DNA from: Bacteroidota bacterium
Lineage (GTDB): Bacteria > Bacteroidota > Bacteroidia > Cytophagales > Cyclobacteriaceae
DNA: 5,030 nt
Reading direction: 5' to 3'
Assembly (NCBI GenBank): GCA_023417065.1
Contig: JAEZGH010000084.1
Span: 1-5,030 of the forward strand
Part shown: piece after piece, positions 1 to 5,030 of the stretch
Position numbering within the stretch: the stretch's first letter is position 1
How the letters are laid out: every line of letters begins with the position of its first letter
The notes under the pieces: generated by a model
Databases searched by the model: none
The model's input: only the letters and a program-made list of their open reading frames with translations
Told to the model about the DNA's origin: nothing
Translations under genes and position numbers: made by a program

Positions 1-70
1 GAAAGGCCTGGGCAAGCTCTTCCAGGAAGAAAAGGAGGAAAAGCCGCAGATCATCATTTTGGAGGATTGA
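1..70 (+). CDS. C-terminal end of an unidentified protein (5' part lies outside the window)
   Basis: Reading from base 2, an open frame of 22 sense codons ends at TGA (68-70). The visible tail begins KGLGKLFQEEKEEK and ends PQIIILED: a highly charged Lys/Glu stretch followed by a short hydrophobic patch and an acidic end. No domain can be recognised from so little, so I give no function. Two things support a real gene end rather than a chance frame. The composition looks like a protein tail, and a strong hairpin with a T-tract begins exactly at the stop codon, as expected for the end of a plus-strand transcript. The gene converges on the large minus-strand gene, with 72 bp between the two stops. 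The other plus-strand frames cannot be judged over such a short stretch, which limits confidence. Confidence 0.6.
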   Translation, partial: KGLGKLFQEEKEEKPQIIILED

Positions 71-105
71 TCGGAAAAGGCAGTCCCTTTTTCGATCGGA
101 TTTTT
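69..105 (+). terminator. Intrinsic (rho-independent) terminator of the left-edge plus-strand gene
   Basis: The arms GATCGGAAAAGG (69-80) and CCTTTTTCGATC (86-97) pair over 12 positions with a single G-U wobble around a 5-base loop (81-85). The spacer GGA and then TTTTT (101-105) follow on the plus strand. The left arm overlaps the TGA stop at 68-70, so the terminator abuts the coding region. On the minus strand the same hairpin is not followed by a T-tract, so it probably serves the plus-strand gene mainly. No separate terminator for the large minus-strand gene is evident in this gap. Confidence 0.75.
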
Positions 106-140
106 GGGCGTATCCCCGCTTTTGATCGGATCGGGCTTCC
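88..140 (+). repeat. Short, degenerate copy of a Bacteroidota-type intergenic repeat
   Basis: Bases 88-117 match the reverse complement of 4949-4979 almost throughout. Both read four or five T, then CGATCGGA, then TTTTTGGGCGT and a run of C. The differences are a 2-base insertion and a few substitutions. Past base 117 the likeness fades; only a TCGGGCTTCC stretch (131-140) recalls the next part of the longer copy. From memory, elements starting TTTTTGGGCGT and placed just after stop codons are very common in Bacteroidota genomes, and here the copy follows the plus-strand gene in the same orientation. Its first half overlaps the terminator. The heptamer GATCGGA occurs three times in this gap (69, 94, 124). 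Confidence 0.55.
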
Positions 141-142
141 CA

Positions 143-3100
143 TTAAGGCTTGAACAAACGCACGCTTCCTAAGATGCCTTGCGGGCCAAACGCGCTGATC
201 ACATATGTGCCCGAGGCCAGACCGTTCAGGTGCAGGTCCACTTCACGTTGGGCGGGGCCAACTGCGATCCAGTCCAACAGACGGCCAATGGGATCGTGCA
301 ACAGGATCCGGTCCAGTGGGGCGTTCCAAACGATATGGACCACCTCGCCATTGGTGGAGGATGTCGTCCATATTGCTCGAGCCGCATTATGTTCGCCGAT
401 ACCGACGCCGCACTCAATGCCAACGATCAGGACGCTATCGGCACCCATGCACCCATACATGTCCACGCCTTGCACCATGTAGAGATTCGCGCCAGGCAAC
501 AACAGCGTTGAGTCAACCTGGGCGCCGGTGTTCCATTGCAGGTCAAGGGTGCCGTTGGTGGACACATGCAGATACAGACCGATGCAGGCGGTGTCCGGCG
601 TCAAAATGGCCAATTCAGGAGCCACAGCATACAAGACCTGGATCGTGTCTTGCAGGACGCAACCCACGGCTGACCACGCTTGCACGGTTATCATTCCGGG
701 ACCTTCGACACTGCTTGAATCGACCGTTGAACCGGTGGACCAGAGGTATTGATCGAAGCCCGTTGCGCTGTGCAGAATAGTCTGCGCGTTATCGCAAACA
801 AGCGTATCCGTACCGGGCCAAGCATCACTCGGGAGAAAGGTGAGTTCCACCTGCTCCGATGCTATGCAGCCAATGGCCGATCCTACATTTACGGAATAGA
901 GACCAGAGGTTGTTGCGTTGTAGGTGGCGCCGCCTACAATGCTATCCTGCCAGGAATAGAAAGCCAAGTCCGGTTGGGTTGTCAGGACGATGGTGTCGCC
1001 GACGCAGGCGGTGTCGGCACTTGCTGCCAAGCCCACTGTGGGCGGTGGTTGCAAGCTGATGAACAACGTATCGGAAACACCCGAAGCGCTTTCTATAACT
1101 ACCTGCAGTATTTCTTCGGAGAGTGCATCGGCCGGTAGGTGCCATGTGTAATGGCCGGTCGTGGGGTCCACCCCTGTCGCGATCACTTGTTGACTAGATT
1201 GATCGCCCGACCACGATAAGGTAAGGGACGTCGGTGTTCCAGTGGAGGTCCATGTCAACAGCAGCGGCTCTGTTGCATTTTGGCACACCATCATGGTGTC
1301 TGCACAACAGCCGAAAGCGATCTCGTCGGGCATCGTCGGGTGGCATTCGGCATCGAGTCCCAAGCGTGCGAAAAAGACGCCGTGGGGATCATTGAGTGTA
1401 ACACTTTGCATCGAGATGGCTCCCCCAGCTACCCCGGCGATCTCCAGTTCACAGCAACCCGTATGTGCCATGCCCAGGGAAATATCCACTTGGTCGCTAC
1501 CGTAGGTGTTCATGCTTACCACGTTGCCCGCCGCATCAAACCGGGCAAGAACGATATCGCGCTCATCCAACGGTGCAATTCCGAATGCAGCATCAGCTGA
1601 TACGCCGATACCCGCATGGCCGAATGCCATACCCAGGTAGGCGTAGGTATCATCAGACAGAGCCAGCAGTTCGGTGCAGACCATGTTCTGTGTTTCGCGC
1701 ACCCAATCGAGCGAGCCGCTTTCGACATCCAGCCGCATAATACACCCTGCCTCCGGAGAGTTGAAGACCGTGCCATCAACTAATTGAATTACACCATGGT
1801 AACCTACCGGGTCGTCCCAGTAGTTGCCGGAAAGTTCGATGATCAATCCGGAACCATCAGGCGTGGGTATTGCGTACGGCCGGTGACGGCGCAAACCATG
1901 TTGCGCGATCTGCCACGCCTGGGTGAACTCCGTTCCGGATGCGTTTGAAAGACCCGCGACGAGGGTGTAGTACATGGACCCTGGACCGAAGCCTTGACCT
2001 GCCAAAGACACAGTGTCCGCATAGTGGTCAACGAAGCCAATACGCCCATCGCATGTCTCAAAGAGGGTGGGACTGACAATCTCGAAGTAATCCGTGACAC
2101 CCCATGAGGTGTACGGGTAATAGAATACGGGTTGGCCACCGAACTGACCTTCGTCCAGAGAACCTTGCATAGCGTCTATGAAGAAACCATTGTGATCGAC
2201 ATGGACGACCGTGAAATGCGGTATAGGATTGAAACTTTCGAAAAGGTCTTGCACAGTGCCATCGGCAAATTCGATGACCTGTGGGTGGCCATACACCACG
2301 AAACGCACGGTGCCGTCATGAGCGATCAGTACATCGGTGAGCCCTCTTGTGCCGGCATCGCAATGAATGGACCATAGCAGATCACCCGCCGGTGAGAATT
2401 TCAACAATAACCCTTGGTGCGAATAATTTGCGAAAGGTTCAACCGGAAAGAATGTTTGACCGGCGAAACTCCAGATATTGTTATGGAAATGCACCCCCAT
2501 ATAACTATTGCCTGCCGCATCCACCTCAACACTGATCCCCGCGCTGCTTCTATAGTCGTTCAAAGCCGGAGCTCTGTGCTCCCACAAGAGTTGCCCGTCA
2601 CGATCGTACTTGGCGATGAAGGCCGCATGACCATAGTAGTTGCCATAACTGTTCCGCCATAGGCCGGTAACGACGCGTTCACCGGAGGCACCGACCTCGA
2701 AGTCTAGCACTTGTTCGCCGGCCACCGTATTTCCAGAAAAGTGCAGACCTGTGGTATCTATTCGACATGCCACAGCGTCGAGCGTGTCAACACGAGTAAG
2801 GACGGTGATATCCGACGTGTCAGTATCCGTACAGCCGGTGGCGTTCGTTACGCTAAGAACAATGGGCTGATGTATCGATGGTAGACTAAAAACTACAGAG
2901 ACACTATCCGTATTAGCCTGTGCTGGTGTACTACCAGGTCCGAGATCCCAGTAGAACGGTACACCGATCCCGGAAGCTATCAAGCTAATAGGTTCCTCTA
3001 TAAAGGCAACGACCGGATCGGAACTGAAATGCGCCAACACCGGATCGATAGCGATGTAGACGGTGTCCGATACGGCCCGTTGACAACCCAGCACATTCTC

Positions 3101-4768
3101 TCCAGTGCACCACACAGTGACTGACCCTGTCAATGGCTGTAAAGCCACCGTCTGGTCACCCCCATCGCCCTGCACGCCGAGCAAGGCGTTGGTGGTGGAG
3201 TTACCTACATATGTCATGTTCACGTGGTAAAGGATCTGCGGATCGGTTGCGAGCAGAACCACCTCTGGAGTATCACCCAGGCAGATCAGGGATGCTGCCG
3301 TTTCAAGTATTATGGGTGCAGCCAATGCTATGACCATCACGGTATCCGTGACAGTCGTATAAGCCGTATCGCAACTGGTTATTGCCCGACCTTCGACAGC
3401 AATAACCATGTTGTCCCAGATTGCAGGATAGCTCGCCGCATTCCCAGCTGCTGCCGCAGATAACCAGCCTGTTACTGGGAGGCCATTGATAGACACCCTA
3501 TAGGTATTGTTGATCTGGCTCGCGATGTCTACAAGAATGTTACTACCTGCACAAACTGAATCGGGACTGACCGTGATCGAAAAAGGTGCTACAGCGGCAG
3601 TCGGTAATACATTGATCTCCATAAAAGAAGTATCAGAATATGTCCCGTTATCCACCACCAACGTGACAATATGTTGACCAGCTGGTCCCGGAAAAAAATG
3701 ATCCAGATCGGTTCCAGTGGATACCAATTCCCCATCAACGTACCATTGCAAGGATAGGCCCGCGGCACTGTGATTGACGAACTCGATCAGCGAACCTTGA
3801 CATATCCATTCGGAGGAAGCAGTGAAATGTGCATATGGGTGATAGACACCTTCAGAGGTAGTACGATAAACAGAACCATCTTCCCCTACCGCATAGCCGA
3901 CACCGTTACTCGCTATATCAATATCATACAATGCCGGACCTACTGGAAAGTATTCCCAATTCACCCCACCATTTGATGTATACAAGATCCGATCGAAGGA
4001 AACAGCGTAGCCCTCCATCTCCGAAATGAACTTGATCTTATACATAAAAGGAAAATCATCAATGGCCACATCCACTTCATTCCATGTCGATCCACCATCA
4101 ACGGTCTTGAGAAGAACGCTTCCTGCAGCATAGCCGATGTTCTCGTCAACAAATGAAACACTCCTTAGGTAGGCTGAGCCGAATTCCAACACTTCCCATG
4201 ATGTGGATGGATATTCATTCCGTAGAATATAGGATTCCCCAACAGCGATGGCCCCTCCGCTGAAACATTCGACGTCATGCAAAAGGACGGAGGTCGTATT
4301 CTGCGCCAACCAACTCGACCCACCATTGGAAGTATGAAGTATTCTGCCATTTGTACCTACGGCCAATCCGTTCTGAGTGCTCCACCAATCCTGATCGGTC
4401 AACATAACAAGTGCGCCTGGCTGATCATACGTATTGGTCCAAGTTATTCCACCATCAGTACTTCGATAGACCACATAATTCAATCCTGCGAAAGTTCCTA
4501 TGCCCACAAGGTCTGTTTCCGAATGTTGATGGACCGACGAAAACGACAGATATGTTAATGGGGCGTTTGAATTATCCACCAAGGGAATGGCTGTCCAATC
4601 AATGCCATCTATACCCTTGAGCCAATAGCCCGCCGAACCTATCGCGACGTCCTCTCCCAGGACATGAACACTATTTAGAGTACTCGTCAATGGAACTTGC
4701 ACCAGTTCCCATTGCGCGTATACCGTTGTGACCAAGACACAATAAAGAATGACTAAAGCACTTCGCAT
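143..4768 (-). CDS. Large secreted multidomain protein with YCF48/BNR propeller, PKD and Ig-like modules, SBBP-like blades and T9SS type A sorting domain
   Basis: 1541 residues. Residues 1-18 (MRSALVILYCVLVTTVYA) form a Sec signal peptide with likely cleavage before Gln19. Residues about 19-308 are a YCF48/BNR-type propeller, with Asp-boxes STDGGITW (103-110), TSNGGSSW (146-153), TVDGGSTW (222-229) and TSNGGVNW (264-271) and weaker copies between them. A PKD domain follows at about 312-388, Ig-like segments at 390-575 and a PKD-like domain at 577-657. Residues about 675-1140 carry SBBP-like blades such as FIAKYDRDGQLLWE (717-730), LLLKFSPAGDLLWS (787-800) and DIVLARFDAAGN (1071-1082). Ig-like modules fill about 1150-1450. 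The end (1460-1541) resembles a T9SS type A sorting domain: LHDPIGRLL, then LASGTYVI, then RLFKP at the terminus. I infer Sec export, then type IX passage across the outer membrane to the surface or medium. No catalytic motif is visible; adhesion or ligand binding is only a guess. The frame stays open upstream to a TTG at 4888, but that stretch is repeat-derived. ATG 4768 gives the best signal peptide; ATG 4795 is the alternative. Confidence 0.93.
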   Translation of the reverse strand: MRSALVILYCVLVTTVYAQWELVQVPLTSTLNSVHVLGEDVAIGSAGYWLKGIDGIDWTAIPLVDNSNAPLTYLSFSSVHQHSETDLVGIGTFAGLNYVVYRSTDGGITWTNTYDQPGALVMLTDQDWWSTQNGLAVGTNGRILHTSNGGSSWLAQNTTSVLLHDVECFSGGAIAVGESYILRNEYPSTSWEVLEFGSAYLRSVSFVDENIGYAAGSVLLKTVDGGSTWNEVDVAIDDFPFMYKIKFISEMEGYAVSFDRILYTSNGGVNWEYFPVGPALYDIDIASNGVGYAVGEDGSVYRTTSEGVYHPYAHFTASSEWICQGSLIEFVNHSAAGLSLQWYVDGELVSTGTDLDHFFPGPAGQHIVTLVVDNGTYSDTSFMEINVLPTAAVAPFSITVSPDSVCAGSNILVDIASQINNTYRVSINGLPVTGWLSAAAAGNAASYPAIWDNMVIAVEGRAITSCDTAYTTVTDTVMVIALAAPIILETAASLICLGDTPEVVLLATDPQILYHVNMTYVGNSTTNALLGVQGDGGDQTVALQPLTGSVTVWCTGENVLGCQRAVSDTVYIAIDPVLAHFSSDPVVAFIEEPISLIASGIGVPFYWDLGPGSTPAQANTDSVSVVFSLPSIHQPIVLSVTNATGCTDTDTSDITVLTRVDTLDAVACRIDTTGLHFSGNTVAGEQVLDFEVGASGERVVTGLWRNSYGNYYGHAAFIAKYDRDGQLLWEHRAPALNDYRSSAGISVEVDAAGNSYMGVHFHNNIWSFAGQTFFPVEPFANYSHQGLLLKFSPAGDLLWSIHCDAGTRGLTDVLIAHDGTVRFVVYGHPQVIEFADGTVQDLFESFNPIPHFTVVHVDHNGFFIDAMQGSLDEGQFGGQPVFYYPYTSWGVTDYFEIVSPTLFETCDGRIGFVDHYADTVSLAGQGFGPGSMYYTLVAGLSNASGTEFTQAWQIAQHGLRRHRPYAIPTPDGSGLIIELSGNYWDDPVGYHGVIQLVDGTVFNSPEAGCIMRLDVESGSLDWVRETQNMVCTELLALSDDTYAYLGMAFGHAGIGVSADAAFGIAPLDERDIVLARFDAAGNVVSMNTYGSDQVDISLGMAHTGCCELEIAGVAGGAISMQSVTLNDPHGVFFARLGLDAECHPTMPDEIAFGCCADTMMVCQNATEPLLLTWTSTGTPTSLTLSWSGDQSSQQVIATGVDPTTGHYTWHLPADALSEEILQVVIESASGVSDTLFISLQPPPTVGLAASADTACVGDTIVLTTQPDLAFYSWQDSIVGGATYNATTSGLYSVNVGSAIGCIASEQVELTFLPSDAWPGTDTLVCDNAQTILHSATGFDQYLWSTGSTVDSSSVEGPGMITVQAWSAVGCVLQDTIQVLYAVAPELAILTPDTACIGLYLHVSTNGTLDLQWNTGAQVDSTLLLPGANLYMVQGVDMYGCMGADSVLIVGIECGVGIGEHNAARAIWTTSSTNGEVVHIVWNAPLDRILLHDPIGRLLDWIAVGPAQREVDLHLNGLASGTYVISAFGPQGILGSVRLFKP
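146..391 (-). other. T9SS type A sorting domain (C-terminal secretion signal), divergent
   Basis: The last 82 residues follow the usual order of the Por secretion system C-terminal domain. A linker (GVGIGEHN) follows the last Ig module; then come a beta-rich stretch, an L-x-D-x-x-G-R block seen here as LHDPIGRLL, an L-x-x-G-x-Y block seen as LASGTYVI, and a basic end RLFKP directly before the stop. In this family the domain directs export through the outer membrane by the type IX system and is normally cleaved on the surface. The Pro-Asn-Pro motif usual near the start of the domain is not recognisable here. Confidence 0.8.
4715..4768 (-). other. Signal peptide coding segment of the large T9SS protein
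   Basis: The segment encodes MRSALVILYCVLVTTVYA: one Arg at position 2, an uncharged hydrophobic core (ALVILYCVLV) and a V-Y-A ending that fits the small-residue rule at -3 and -1 for signal peptidase I. The mature chain would begin QWELVQV. There is no lipobox (no Leu-x-x-Cys at the cleavage point), so it is not a lipoprotein signal. If ATG 4795 were used instead, the signal would be 27 residues with Arg in the middle of the hydrophobic stretch, which is less typical. No purine-rich Shine-Dalgarno sequence precedes either start, as is usual in Bacteroidota. Confidence 0.8.
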
Positions 4769-4788
4769 GACCAAACATATACAAATAA

Positions 4789-4823
4789 GTACCATATGTA
4801 ATATAGCATTACATTCTTGGTAC
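4789..4823 (-). promoter_or_regulatory. Nested inverted repeat just upstream of the start codon (candidate operator or 5'-UTR hairpin)
   Basis: On the plus strand ATGTAAT (4796-4802) and ATTACAT (4808-4814) are perfect 7-bp inverted arms around five bases. Outside them GTACC (4789-4793) and GGTAC (4819-4823) form a second 5-bp pair, separated from the inner arms by 2 and 4 unpaired bases. The dyad ends 20 bases before the ATG at 4768. It could be a binding site for a dimeric regulator or a hairpin in the 5' untranslated region. The alternative start at 4793-4795 overlaps it, which argues against use of that start. No convincing Bacteroidota promoter (-33 TTG with -7 TAnnTTTG at about 19-21 bp spacing) could be fixed relative to it. 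Function is inferred only from symmetry and position. Confidence 0.35.
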
Positions 4824-4835
4824 CAATAAAAGGGA

Positions 4836-4986
4836 TCAGAATCCTTGAACGGGATCCCGCGTGCGCGATAGAAGCGGAAAGCCCGCAAGCGAGGAGGAAC
4901 GACGAGTGCGGACTTGTAGCGGATAGCGCGACCCGTAGGCTTTGCGAAGGGGCACGCCCAAAAAGGTCCGATCGGAAAACGTGCCC
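4836..4986 (-). repeat. GC-rich Bacteroidota-type intergenic repeat element, longer copy
   Basis: On the minus strand the element opens with the palindrome TCCGATCGGA (4967-4976) and TTTTTGGGCGTGCCCC (4949-4964). It continues through the related blocks CGCGCTATCCGCT and TTTCCGCTTCTATCGCGC and ends near the palindrome CGGGATCCCG (4850-4859). It can fold: AAGTCCGCA and TGCGGGCTT (minus strand, 4907-4915 and 4879-4887) pair over 9 bp with one G-U, and GGGCACG (4950-4956) is inverted at 4980-4986. All three minus-strand frames stay open for long stretches here, but the predicted peptides (for example LAGFPLLSRTRDPVQG) look like translated repeat, not protein. From memory, very similar sequences follow many genes in Bacteroidota assemblies; I know of no established name or function. 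Exact ends are approximate. Confidence 0.6.
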
Positions 4987-5030
4987 GGATGAAGGGATCC
5001 GCGCACTTTCCCGAACTTCAACCCCGTAAC

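Noticed and set aside
205..780. Plus-strand open frame of 191 codons opposite the end of the large gene
   Set aside because: It is antisense to the well-supported T9SS gene, rich in Arg, Pro and Cys as expected from a GC-rich shadow frame, and resembles no protein family. The other plus-strand frames inside 143-4768 are rejected for the same reason.
4772..4779. TATGTTTG on the minus strand, a perfect match to the Bacteroidota -7 element TAnnTTTG
   Set aside because: It lies only three bases before the ATG, so transcription would start in or after the start codon, and no TTG lies at the proper -33 distance. A weaker pair (TTG near 4825 with TATATTAC, 18 bp apart) is too degenerate to claim.
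4769..4888. Extension of the large reading frame upstream to a TTG at 4888 (40 further residues) or to an ATG at 4795
   Set aside because: The first part of the extension is translated repeat element and would bury the signal peptide inside the protein. ATG 4795 lies in the dyad and gives an odd signal sequence with Arg inside the hydrophobic core. ATG 4768 gives a clean signal peptide.
4950..4986. GGGCACG/CGTGCCC inverted repeat as a terminator for a gene right of the window
   Set aside because: The loop is 23 bases and no T-tract follows the stem on the minus strand, so it does not meet the form of an intrinsic terminator. It is kept only as part of the repeat element.
4836..5021. Minus-strand open frame of about 61 codons from a TTG
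   Set aside because: It lies mostly in the repeat element, and its peptide looks like the repeat-derived spurious products often annotated in Bacteroidota. There is no ATG start and no independent coding sign.
4817..5029. Plus-strand open frame running off the right edge
   Set aside because: It covers the repeat on the opposite strand, and the peptide is Arg-rich with no domain-like pattern. It has no support beyond being open.
5018..5030. Possible end of a minus-strand gene with a TGA at 5018-5020
   Set aside because: Only three codons before the stop are visible. The placement of the repeat just after it is suggestive but does not support a gene call.

Overview
The window looks like a chromosome fragment from a Bacteroidota bacterium, probably within or near Flavobacteriales. 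The evidence is one very large secreted protein that combines a signal peptide, beta-propeller repeats, PKD/Ig-like modules and a C-terminal type IX secretion (T9SS) sorting domain. Its start has no Shine-Dalgarno-like sequence, and an intergenic repeat of a kind I associate with this phylum is present. Sampled G+C is about 60-65% in the 3' part of the large gene, which is high for Flavobacteriales, so the order-level placement is tentative.

Layout from left to right. Bases 1-70 hold the last 23 codons, stop included, of a plus-strand gene that enters from the left edge. Its stop codon runs straight into a hairpin followed by a T-tract (69-105), a convincing intrinsic terminator. The 72 bp between this gene and the next also hold a short, degenerate copy of an intergenic repeat (88-140). 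Bases 143-4768 on the minus strand are one gene of 1541 codons plus stop, convergent with the first. Bases 4769-5030 are non-coding as far as I can see. Next to the start codon lies a nested inverted repeat (4789-4823). Beyond it is a longer GC-rich copy of the intergenic repeat (4836-4986), on the minus strand. The last 44 bases have no supported feature; a gene on the minus strand could end at about 5018, but only three codons would be visible.

The large protein reads, from its N terminus: signal peptide, a YCF48/BNR-type propeller with Asp-box motifs, a PKD domain, two Ig-like segments, a second PKD-like domain, a second propeller-like region with SBBP-type blades, four Ig-like modules of which the last three look like tandem copies, and a divergent T9SS type A sorting domain. 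This is the familiar Bacteroidota plan for a large exported surface or secreted protein. No enzymatic active site is visible, and its ligand or role cannot be read from the sequence.

No new multi-gene system is visible. The points most worth following are the inverted repeat copies on either side of the gene, the dyad just before the start codon, the marked G+C change along the gene, and the degenerate sorting signal.
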